Assembly (NCBI GenBank): GCA_903941105.1
Contig: CAJANL010000294.1
Coordinates: 1 to 64,000, forward strand
Direction: 5' to 3'
DNA: 64,000 nucleotides
Origin: an uncultured Rhodospirillaceae bacterium
Lineage (GTDB): Bacteria > Pseudomonadota > Alphaproteobacteria > Rhodospirillales > Magnetospirillaceae
This document shows, one piece after another, positions 24,461 to 32,417 of the stretch. Each line of letters begins with the position of its first letter. Position 1 is the first letter of the stretch. A program made the translations under genes and the position numbers. The notes beneath the pieces are model-generated. The model ran no database searches and was not told the DNA's origin. It saw nothing but the letters and a program-made list of their open reading frames with translations.

Positions 24461-26626
24461 TCAACTGCTTCTGGGGAATTCCATGTGGAAGGCGGTGCCT
24501 TCGCCGGGCTTGGACTCCACCCAAATACGGCCGTTATGCTGGTCAATAATCTTCTTGCAGATGGCGAGGCCGATGCCGGTTCCCTCGTACTTGTCGGGGG
24601 TGTGGAGCCGCTTGAAAACACCGAAAATGGTGTCGTGATAAATCTGCTCGATGCCGATGCCGTTATCCCTGACCGTCAAGACATTGCTCATGGGGCGGGT
24701 CACGGCGCTGATGTTCACCACGGGAGGGCGTTCCGGCAGGCTGTACTTGATGGCGTTGCCGATCAAGTTCTGGAGCAGCCGAACCAGATCAGAGGCAGCG
24801 CCGTTGATCACGGGGAGTGTTCCCACAATACTCACCTTGCCATTGGCGTCGATGATGTTCGAATGCAGATTGGCACAGGCCTCGTGCACCACTTCGCTCA
24901 AGGCGACGGGTTCAACGGGCTTGGCGTTGCGGCCGACGCGCGAGAATTCCAGCAGGTCGACGACCAACTGGTCCATGCGCACCGCCCCGTCATGAGCAAA
25001 GGCGATGAAATCACGGGCGTCGGCGTCCAACTTATCTCCGTAACGGCGGTCCAGCAGTGAGACATAGCTGGAAACCTGCCGCAGCGGCGAACGCAGGTCG
25101 TGGGATGCGATGTAGGCGAATTGCTCCAACTCGGCGTTCGATCGGGCAAGGTCGCGGCGGATGGCGTCTTCTTCCAGTACAGCGCCAATCCATCGCGCCA
25201 GCAGTCGCATGAACTCCCTGTCGCCATCGTCGAAGTCCCGCGGGCTTGGCGTCGCGGAGCCGAAATTCACCGTGCCATACGTCTTGCCCCGGATGCGGAT
25301 CGGGGCGCCGACATAGCTTTCAAGTCCGTGGGCGCGGTAGCAGGGATGATCAGCATAGGGTGATCGTGTCCAATGGGCGATGGCAACCACATCGTCCTGC
25401 TCTATGACCAGGGCGCAATACGTGCTGGCGAGGTCGAATACCGTTCCTTCCGCCCAGGCCATGTCTTCGGCGGCGGAATAATGTTCGACGGTGAACCGAT
25501 TGCCCTCGATCCGGCTGATCATTCCCGTGGACAGGGCCAGATGACGCCGCCCCAGATCGAGGGCATCTGCCAGCTTTTGTGGTGCAGGGCCCGACGGCAG
25601 GGCGGCAATCTCGCTCAGCACCCGGAGATTTTCGTACTGGCGGCGCAACAGCGCCGTTTGCTCGGTCAAGGCCAGCTCGATGCGCTTGCGCTCGGTGATG
25701 TCCTCGTGAACCAACACCACTTCCGGGATAGTATCGTCCTGTCCCCGGATAGGGTAGGCATAGCCATGCATCCAGCGGCTCTCGCCCCGCTCGCCGTCGG
25801 CGGCGACATGGATGGCGGGAAGTTCCAGGCTGCGCCCCGCCAACCCCTCTTGGAGCAAGCTCGCCGCACCGATCCGGTCGAGCACGGGATGCCTGCCGTC
25901 GGTGGGGGGGGCGGTGGACGCCCGTCCCCACAACTTTACCCAGGACCGGTTCGACATGCGTGGAACCGACTCGGCATCGACAATCTGGATGGCCAGGGGG
26001 CTTTGTTCGAAGATGGCCCGGAACCGGGTCTCGGACTCCTGAAGGGCCAGTTCGGCCCGCTTGCGGTCGGTGATGTCAATGGCGGTAGAAAGGCAGCGCC
26101 ACCCGTCGCCCCATCCGTCACCCAACCGGACGCTCTCCAGGATCACCGGGAACGGCGGCCGCTGGTCCGGCAACAGCCATAGCTCGGAGGAGGCACGCCC
26201 GACGCTTCGCACCGTGACGTAATGAGCGTCCAGGTCATAGCGGCATTTCTTGTCGATGAACAGCAGGAACGGCTTGCCGGCGATGCGGCCTTTGGTGCGC
26301 CCAAGCATCCCCATTCCGGTGATGTTGGCATCCACCACGGCCAGCTTGTCGTCGATGATGAAATAGCCGACGGGCGAGTATTCGAATAAATCGCGATATC
26401 GGGCGCTGACCTTCTCGATATTTCCCTGGGCCTGATGAAGTTCCTCGTTCTGCGCCCGCAACTCCTCCTGATGGACCTGAAGATTATGCAGGGTTTCCGT
26501 CATTCTCCGTTGGCTGTCGGCCATCCCGTCGGGCGCACGGAGGCGGAGCGCATCCACCTCCCGTTTCAAAGCGCCAATTTCACCTTCAAGTTGCACTTTG
26601 GTTTTCATGTGATCACTGCCGGACAT
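24461..26626 (-). CDS. PAS-PAS-GAF sensor histidine kinase
   Basis: 721 residues; ATG 26608 is a possible shorter start. A coiled coil (about 10-75, with EELRAQNEELHQAQ) leads to two PAS domains (about 78-195 and 205-320, the second followed by the PAC-like VLVHEDITERKR), a GAF domain (about 345-490) and a kinase core. The phosphorylated histidine is in IASHDLRSPLRQ at about 509; the ATP lid shows NLIGNAIKYS, DNGIGIE and GTGIGLAICKKI. No membrane segment and no receiver domain. It is divergent from the CheB-CheR fusion at 26779 and may act in the same pathway. Confidence 0.88.
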   Translation of the reverse strand: MSGSDHMKTKVQLEGEIGALKREVDALRLRAPDGMADSQRRMTETLHNLQVHQEELRAQNEELHQAQGNIEKVSARYRDLFEYSPVGYFIIDDKLAVVDANITGMGMLGRTKGRIAGKPFLLFIDKKCRYDLDAHYVTVRSVGRASSELWLLPDQRPPFPVILESVRLGDGWGDGWRCLSTAIDITDRKRAELALQESETRFRAIFEQSPLAIQIVDAESVPRMSNRSWVKLWGRASTAPPTDGRHPVLDRIGAASLLQEGLAGRSLELPAIHVAADGERGESRWMHGYAYPIRGQDDTIPEVVLVHEDITERKRIELALTEQTALLRRQYENLRVLSEIAALPSGPAPQKLADALDLGRRHLALSTGMISRIEGNRFTVEHYSAAEDMAWAEGTVFDLASTYCALVIEQDDVVAIAHWTRSPYADHPCYRAHGLESYVGAPIRIRGKTYGTVNFGSATPSPRDFDDGDREFMRLLARWIGAVLEEDAIRRDLARSNAELEQFAYIASHDLRSPLRQVSSYVSLLDRRYGDKLDADARDFIAFAHDGAVRMDQLVVDLLEFSRVGRNAKPVEPVALSEVVHEACANLHSNIIDANGKVSIVGTLPVINGAASDLVRLLQNLIGNAIKYSLPERPPVVNISAVTRPMSNVLTVRDNGIGIEQIYHDTIFGVFKRLHTPDKYEGTGIGLAICKKIIDQHNGRIWVESKPGEGTAFHMEFPRSS

Positions 26627-26691
26627 TACCTGAATTGTCTATGTTGGAAGTCTTACCAGGAACGTGAAATGCTACACTTAATACAAAAGCA

Positions 26692-26719
26692 TTGGTCATG
26701 GAATACGCCTCATTATAAT
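26692..26719 (+). promoter_or_regulatory. Sigma-70-like promoter for the CheB-CheR fusion
   Basis: TTGGTC at 26692-26697 and TATAAT at 26714-26719 with a 16 bp spacer, in an AT-rich patch that stands out from the surrounding GC-rich DNA. It is 60 bp before the preferred ATG at 26779. The perfect -10 hexamer is uncommon in such a GC-rich genome. Confidence 0.45.
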
Positions 26720-26778
26720 GTAGGTTCGATTTAGTGAAAATTCGAAAGCGCCGGTTTCGTTTGGCGTCGGGGGGATTT

Positions 26779-29700
26779 ATGGCACGTAAGCCGGGCAAGC
26801 AAGGCGCAGCATCTCATAAGGGTGGTGTCGGGGCGGAGCCGGACGCGGCCAACGAAGTCCCCAAAAGAACCAGGGCGCGGCGCAACAACCTGTATGTGGT
26901 CGGAGTGGGGGCCTCGGCGGGTGGCCTGGAGGCACTTCGCCCGTTCGTGGCCAATCTGCCTTTGGCGGTCAACATGGCCTATGTCATCGTCCAGCATCTG
27001 TCGCCGGCCTATCGCAGCATGATGGTGCAACTGCTGGCGCGTGAGACCAAGTTGCCGGTGGAGGAGATCAAGGACGGGACCGCCCTGGTCGCCAATACCA
27101 TCTACATCACGCCGCCCAACAAGGATGTCCGGGTCAAGAACTCGACGCTGTGGCTGCGCGAACCCTCGGCACCGCTGGGGCCGAAGCCGTCAGTGGATGT
27201 CTTTTTTGCGTCCCTGGCCGAGGACCGCGGCCAGCACGCCATCGGGGTGATTCTATCTGGAACTGGCAGCGACGGGGCGCATGGCATGCGCGCCATCAAG
27301 GCCAGCGGCGGCTTGACCGTGGCCCAGGAACCCGAGACCGCCAAATACGACGGCATGCCCAAGGCCGCAATCGATTCAGGCTGCGTCGATCAGACGTTGC
27401 CACCCGACGGCATCGGCCCGGAACTGGCCTCTATCTCCCGCTTTCCCCGACCGGTGGTCAGTCAGAAGTCCGAAGAGAGCAAGAGCCAGGACACCATCAA
27501 CGAGATCTTCCTGCTGGTCAGGAAGCGCACCGAGGTGGATTTCTCCTCGTACAAGTTGAATACCGTTCGCCGCCGTCTGGAGCGTCGCATGGCCGCCAAC
27601 CGGATCGAAACATTGGCGGCCTATTTAGAGTTCGTCCAGCGCCAGCCGGCGGAGCTGGACCTATTGTGCAAGGACATCCTCATCTCGGTCACTTCGTTCT
27701 TCCGCGACACCAAGGCGTTCGAGGATATCAAGGTGACGCTGGCGGAGCTTCTGGCGACCAAGCGTTCCGGGGATAGCATTCGCATCTGGGTTCCCGCCTG
27801 CGCTACCGGCGAGGAAGCCTATACCTTCGCCATGATGTTGACCGACCTGCTGGGGGACAACTCGAAATTCTACAAGATCCAGGTCTTTGCTACCGATATC
27901 GACATGGATGCCATGCGGCATGCCCGCAAAGGGACCTATTCGGCGACCACGGTCGAGGGTCTTGATCGAGGGTATGTCTCGAAATATTTCGACGCCATGG
28001 GGCAGAATTACCAGATCAAGAAACCCATCCGCGAGATGGTTGTCTTCGCCCGCCAGGATCTGATCAAGGACCCGCCCTTCGTCAAGGTCGATGTCATCAG
28101 CTGTCGCAACGTCCTGATCTATTTCAACTCGGACCTTCAGGAACGCATTTTCCAGGTCTTCCACTACGCCCTCAACCCGGAAGGGCATCTATTTCTCGGC
28201 AAATCAGAATCGGTCGGCCACTGCTCGGACCTGTTCCGCTCCATCAAGACAACCTCCAAGATATTCCAAAAGCGGATGGGGAGCCCGCGCTCCAATAATC
28301 CGGTCTTTGGGGCCTTCCGCCTCAAAGTGTCGGAAGCCGTCGAGACCATGCTTCCCGTGGGCGGCCCATCCATCGAGACCAGAGTGCGTGAAGGCTTCGT
28401 CAAGTCCTGTATGCCCGCCAGCGTGGCCATCAATGAAAATCTCGATATTGTCTACTATCACGGCGACGTGGACAGCTTTGTTCGTTTTCCCCAGGGGCGG
28501 CCCAATCAGAATCTGGGAAAATTGATCGCCGATGATTTTCGAATCGACCTGCGCGGCTTGGTTCACCGTGCTCGCGAGGCCGGCGCGGTCGCCATTGGAA
28601 GCAAGCGCCAACTGAGGGTCCGCGAGGGAGATATTATCGCAAGGCTGGTGGTTCGGCCTCTGCTCTCCGAGGCCAGCCACGAGGGGCTGTTCCTGGTCAG
28701 CTGCGAGAAGGTTGAAGCGGTCACCGAAGGCGGGCCGGTCGAGGCAACCTCGCCTCCCGGCAACGAAGTCCGCCTTAATGAGTTGGAGCAGGAGCTGACC
28801 GCCACCCGCGAGCACCTTCAGACGGTGGTCGAGGAGTTGGAGACCTCCAACGAGGAGTTACAGGCCCTCAACGAGGAGATGCAGGCGGCCAACGAGGAAC
28901 TGCAATCCTCCAACGAGGAACTGGAGACCTCCAATGAGGAACTGCAGTCCACCAACGAGGAACTGACCACCGTCAACGAAGAGCTTCAGGTCCGCACGTC
29001 CGATCTGGCCGCCGCCAATGCCGACCTTCAGAACATTCAGGACAATGTCGGCTTCCCCATGCTGGTGGTCGACAGGGGGCTGCGTATCACCCGCTTCACC
29101 CATCAGGCCGCACGGCTGTTCGGCCTGTTGCCGTCCGACGCCGGGCAGCTGATCACCGCGGTGCCCAGCCAGTTTCACATCAAGGATTTGCGCAATCTGC
29201 TGATGACCGTGGTTTCAAGCGGATTGTCCCACGAAGAGATTATCGAAGCCGACGGCTGCATCTACCGCATGGGGATCGTCCCCTATCGCGACCTGCGGGA
29301 ACAAACGGCAGGGGCCATCCTCACCTTCATCGACGAAACCGTGTTGCGCATCACCCAGAAGAGCCTGGAAGACAGCATCGAAAGTCTGCGCGCCACTCAG
29401 GACGAGCTGCGTGACGCCAAGGAAGTCGCCGAAGGCGCCAACCGCGCCAAGTCGGAATTCCTGGCCAATATGAGCCATGAATTGCGCACCCCGCTCAATG
29501 CCGTTCTGGGCTTCGCCCAGATCATGGCGGATGAGATGTGGGGTGAAATCGGCAATGACCGCTACAAGGAATATATCGGCATCATCGTCAACAGCGGCCA
29601 ACATCTGCTGTCGTTGATCGGCCAGGTCCTCGACATGTCGGTGATTGAGGCCGGGCGCGCCACCCTTCGCGAGAATTCCGTCAATCTTCACGACGTCATA

Positions 29701-30162
29701 ACCAGCGCCATCCGGCTACTGACGTCTCAGGCCGAAGAAAGCGACATCCGGCTGACTTCGTCAGTTCCTGCCTACCTGCCGAATCTTCGCTGTGATCTGA
29801 CGGCGGTTCAGCGGGTTTTGATCAATTTGCTCGGCAACTCGCTCAAATTCACCATGGCTGGAGGCTCGATCACCCTGACCGCCACTCACGACCAAAGCGG
29901 CGTGACCATCTGTGTCAGGGATACCGGCATAGGTATCAAGCCCGATGATCTGGAGCGGGTGCTGATGCCGTTCGAGCAGGGCGGCCAGAGAGTCCTGCGC
30001 AAGGAGCAGGAAGGCGTTGGGCTGGGCCTACCCATTTCCAAGTCGCTGATGGAGCTGCATGGCGGCACCCTGACAATCGACAGCATCGAGGGCAAGGGCA
30101 CCACGACCTGTATCCATTTCCCCGGCTCGCGGGTTATAGCCGTCAGTGATGCGGTGGTATGA
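26779..30162 (+). CDS. CheB-CheR-PAS-histidine kinase fusion
   Basis: 1127 residues from ATG 26779 (GGGGGG 5 bp upstream); GTG 26734 is an alternative. The CheB methylesterase domain keeps its triad in GASAGG (Ser 46), VQHLSP (His 73) and GTGSDGAHG (Asp 165), but has no receiver domain. The CheR methyltransferase domain follows, with SVTSFFRD, WVPACATGEEAYT, FATDIDMDA and SCRNVLIYF. A heptad-repeat coiled coil rich in NEELQ and NEELE joins it to a PAS domain and a kinase with NMSHELRTPLNAV (His about 900), NLLGNSLKF and DTGIGIK. Such fusions form a known family; this one ends without a receiver, so the phosphate acceptor is elsewhere. Confidence 0.9.
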   Translation: MARKPGKQGAASHKGGVGAEPDAANEVPKRTRARRNNLYVVGVGASAGGLEALRPFVANLPLAVNMAYVIVQHLSPAYRSMMVQLLARETKLPVEEIKDGTALVANTIYITPPNKDVRVKNSTLWLREPSAPLGPKPSVDVFFASLAEDRGQHAIGVILSGTGSDGAHGMRAIKASGGLTVAQEPETAKYDGMPKAAIDSGCVDQTLPPDGIGPELASISRFPRPVVSQKSEESKSQDTINEIFLLVRKRTEVDFSSYKLNTVRRRLERRMAANRIETLAAYLEFVQRQPAELDLLCKDILISVTSFFRDTKAFEDIKVTLAELLATKRSGDSIRIWVPACATGEEAYTFAMMLTDLLGDNSKFYKIQVFATDIDMDAMRHARKGTYSATTVEGLDRGYVSKYFDAMGQNYQIKKPIREMVVFARQDLIKDPPFVKVDVISCRNVLIYFNSDLQERIFQVFHYALNPEGHLFLGKSESVGHCSDLFRSIKTTSKIFQKRMGSPRSNNPVFGAFRLKVSEAVETMLPVGGPSIETRVREGFVKSCMPASVAINENLDIVYYHGDVDSFVRFPQGRPNQNLGKLIADDFRIDLRGLVHRAREAGAVAIGSKRQLRVREGDIIARLVVRPLLSEASHEGLFLVSCEKVEAVTEGGPVEATSPPGNEVRLNELEQELTATREHLQTVVEELETSNEELQALNEEMQAANEELQSSNEELETSNEELQSTNEELTTVNEELQVRTSDLAAANADLQNIQDNVGFPMLVVDRGLRITRFTHQAARLFGLLPSDAGQLITAVPSQFHIKDLRNLLMTVVSSGLSHEEIIEADGCIYRMGIVPYRDLREQTAGAILTFIDETVLRITQKSLEDSIESLRATQDELRDAKEVAEGANRAKSEFLANMSHELRTPLNAVLGFAQIMADEMWGEIGNDRYKEYIGIIVNSGQHLLSLIGQVLDMSVIEAGRATLRENSVNLHDVITSAIRLLTSQAEESDIRLTSSVPAYLPNLRCDLTAVQRVLINLLGNSLKFTMAGGSITLTATHDQSGVTICVRDTGIGIKPDDLERVLMPFEQGGQRVLRKEQEGVGLGLPISKSLMELHGGTLTIDSIEGKGTTTCIHFPGSRVIAVSDAVV

Positions 30163-30306
30163 CAGAGGCAGTAAAGATGGCCATGCATCCTGTCAACGCC
30201 ACCCAGAAGAGGGTGAACCGCGAACACGATCAGATGTAAGTCTGACAGTCCATCAAACTGTCCAACTTTTCGCCCAACTGTTCCGGCGACGTTCTCACAC
30301 GAAAAA

Positions 30307-30333
30307 CCCCGCTAAGTGCTTGACCTAGCGGGG
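30307..30333. terminator. Terminator hairpin beside the partial tRNA-Lys copy
   Basis: CCCCGCTA at 30307-30314 and TAGCGGGG at 30326-30333, with AAAAA before and ATTTTTA after, so it can work on both strands. It is the first hairpin after the CheB-CheR fusion and also stands just beyond the partial tRNA 3' end at 30342, as the hairpin at 30555 does for the intact tRNA. Confidence 0.75.
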
Positions 30334-30341
30334 ATTTTTAG

Positions 30342-30358
30342 TGGTGGGCGCAGTAGGA
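30342..30358 (-). repeat. 17 bp copy of the tRNA-Lys 3' end (possible att remnant)
   Basis: These 17 bases are identical to 30590-30606, which are the 3' end of tRNA-Lys including the encoded CCA. The two copies are 248 bp apart in the same orientation. The DNA between (30359-30554) has no gene that I can support, only a few GTGTATCAC and GGCAGGTG repeats. Such duplication of a tRNA 3' end is the usual mark left by a tyrosine-integrase element. Confidence 0.55.
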
Positions 30359-30554
30359 CGTGAGCAACCACGGCTCGTCGCTTGCGGTTCAACCTGATCC
30401 AGACCCAGGTTGGCGACCAGTGTATCCCCTGGCAGGTGTCACCGCCATTCCCGTCATCACGCCGGCAGTTCAGCGCGCGCATCTGCGCCCCCGTGTATCA
30501 CCTGCCGTGTATCACTGCGGGTCTGGTTCGAGGCTACTGCGCCGCAAAATGAAA

Positions 30555-30582
30555 GAAACCCAGCCGGTTAGGGCTGGGTTTC
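30555..30582 (-). terminator. Rho-independent terminator of tRNA-Lys
   Basis: GAAACCCAGCC at 30555-30565 and GGCTGGGTTTC at 30572-30582 form a perfect 11 bp stem with a 6-base loop. On the minus strand it comes 8 bases after the tRNA-Lys CCA end and is followed by TTTCATTTT. Confidence 0.8.
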
Positions 30583-30589
30583 TGGATTT

Positions 30590-30665
<76 letters not shown>

Positions 30666-30860
30666 GCAGAGAATTTGCGGCTCCGTGAGGGGCTCGGGAG
30701 CCCCCGTGTGGAGGGCGGCTTTATAGGTCGAAGATCGCATCGGCGCAAGGGTAAAATTTCAAGTGGAACGAATGGCGCTTGCAGGCTCTTTCCAAGCTGT
30801 CGCTGCGGCGGTAATACTTTCGGCCTCTGTTGAATGGCTGAACTCCCAAGAGGGGCGAAT

Positions 30861-32222
30861 ATGACCGACAGCACCAAGTACCTGCTGGCCGAGGATCGGC
30901 TGCCCAAGGCCTGGTACAACCTCAACGCCGACCTGCCGGTGCCGTTGCCGCCGCCGCTGCATCCCGGGACCGGCCAGCCCATCGGTCCCGACGATCTTGC
31001 GCCTATTTTCCCCATGGCGATCATCGCGCAAGAGGTCACCACCGAGCGCTGGGTCGAAATTCCCGAGCCGGTGCGTGATATCTACCGCCTGTGGCGGCCG
31101 TCGCCGCTGGTGCGCGCCCGCCGCCTGGAGAAGGCGCTGGATACCCCCGCGCATATCTACTTCAAGTACGAAGGCGTCAGCCCGGCCGGCAGCCACAAGC
31201 CCAATACTTCGGTGCCGCAGGCCTTCTACAATCGGCAGGAGGGTGTTAAGCGCATCGCCACCGAGACCGGCGCCGGGCAGTGGGGATCGTCCATGGCTTT
31301 CGCCGGCTCGCTGTTCGGGCTGGAGGTCGAGGTCTACATGGTCAAGATCTCTTACAACCAGAAGCCCTATCGCCGTGCCCTGATGGAGACCTACGGCGCC
31401 ACCTGCATTCCCAGCCCGTCGCCGCTCACCGCCTCGGGGCGCGCCATCCTGGCCGCCGACCCGGACTCCAACGGCTCGCTCGGCATCGCCATCTCGGAGG
31501 CGGTCGAGGTGGCCGCCTCGCGCGACGACACCAAATACGCCCTCGGCAGCGTGCTCAACCATGTCTGCCTGCATCAGACGGTGATCGGCGAGGAGGCCAT
31601 CGAACAGATGGCCATGGCCGGCGAGCAGCCCGATGTGGTCATCGCCTGCACCGGCGGCGGCTCCAACTTCGCCGGGCTGGCCTTCCCCTATATCCGCGAG
31701 AAGCTGAAGGGCATGACGGTACGGGTGGTGGGGGTCGAGCCGGCGTCGTGCCCGACGCTGACCCGCGGCACCTACGCCTATGATTTCGGCGACACCGGCC
31801 ACCTGACGCCCCTGGTCAAGATGCACACCCTGGGCTCGACCTTCATGCCGCCGGGCTCGCACGCCGGTGGCTTGCGCTATCACGGCATGGCGCCCATGGT
31901 CAGCCACGTCCAGCAGCTGGGGTTGATGGAGGCACGCGCCTATCACCAGACGGAATGCTTCGCCGCCGCGGTGCAGTTCGCCCGCTGCGAGGGCATCGTG
32001 CCGGCGCCGGAATCCTCGCACGCCGTCCGCGCCGCCATCGACGAGGCGCTGGCCGCCAAGGCCGAGGGCCGGAAGCGCGTGATCCTGTTCAACCTGTCGG
32101 GCCACGGCCATTTCGACATGCAGGCCTACACCGACTATTTCGCGGGCAAGCTCCAGGACCTCGATTACGACGCGGCGGCGCTGGCCGCGGCGTTGGGGGA
32201 ACTGCCGGCGGTGGCGGAGTAG
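30861..32222 (+). CDS. trpB2: TrpB2-type tryptophan synthase beta-like enzyme
   Basis: 453 residues from ATG 30861 (AGAGGGG upstream). The PLP lysine is in AGSHKPNTS, the phosphate loop in [10 protein letters not shown] and the C-terminal [10 protein letters not shown] matches the family. The length and the N-terminal extension ([20 protein letters not shown]) are those of TrpB2, which forms tryptophan from indole and serine but lacks the usual contacts with TrpA. No trpA or other trp gene is next to it. An indole-scavenging or other PLP role is possible. Confidence 0.9.
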   Translation: MTDSTKYLLAEDRLPKAWYNLNADLPVPLPPPLHPGTGQPIGPDDLAPIFPMAIIAQEVTTERWVEIPEPVRDIYRLWRPSPLVRARRLEKALDTPAHIYFKYEGVSPAGSHKPNTSVPQAFYNRQEGVKRIATETGAGQWGSSMAFAGSLFGLEVEVYMVKISYNQKPYRRALMETYGATCIPSPSPLTASGRAILAADPDSNGSLGIAISEAVEVAASRDDTKYALGSVLNHVCLHQTVIGEEAIEQMAMAGEQPDVVIACTGGGSNFAGLAFPYIREKLKGMTVRVVGVEPASCPTLTRGTYAYDFGDTGHLTPLVKMHTLGSTFMPPGSHAGGLRYHGMAPMVSHVQQLGLMEARAYHQTECFAAAVQFARCEGIVPAPESSHAVRAAIDEALAAKAEGRKRVILFNLSGHGHFDMQAYTDYFAGKLQDLDYDAAALAAALGELPAVAE

Positions 32223-32359
32223 AGCGTCGCGCCATTCATATGAAACGCGGCGCTCATGCGAGCATTGAGCGAGCGGCCAAGCGGCCGGAGGGCCGCGCCC
32301 CGCGAGGGCGAAACCATAAAGGTTAGAGCGTGATGCACATTTAGGGCATCACGCTCTAG
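32223..32359 (-). repeat. Dispersed intergenic repeat, copy 2
   Basis: Inverted copy of the element at 134-269. Its left edge abuts the trpB2 stop codon. On the plus strand it ends with a perfect 12 bp hairpin (AGAGCGTGATGC at 32325-32336, GCATCACGCTCT at 32346-32357), which may end trpB2 transcription. Confidence 0.7.
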
Positions 32360-32417
32360 CTGTGAAGTCTCAGGAGGTTGCCCACTCGGTCTGAACAAAC
32401 ACGCCGGGGGAGGGGGT

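Noticed and set aside
28820-28990. Tandem AACGAGGA-type units resembling a short repeat array.
   Set aside because: They code for the NEELQ heptads of a coiled coil in the CheB-CheR fusion; spacing and variation follow codons, not a CRISPR or satellite.
30359-30554. Short open frame between the tRNA-Lys copies.
   Set aside because: Runs through hairpins and the tRNA, has no ribosome site or recognisable protein pattern.
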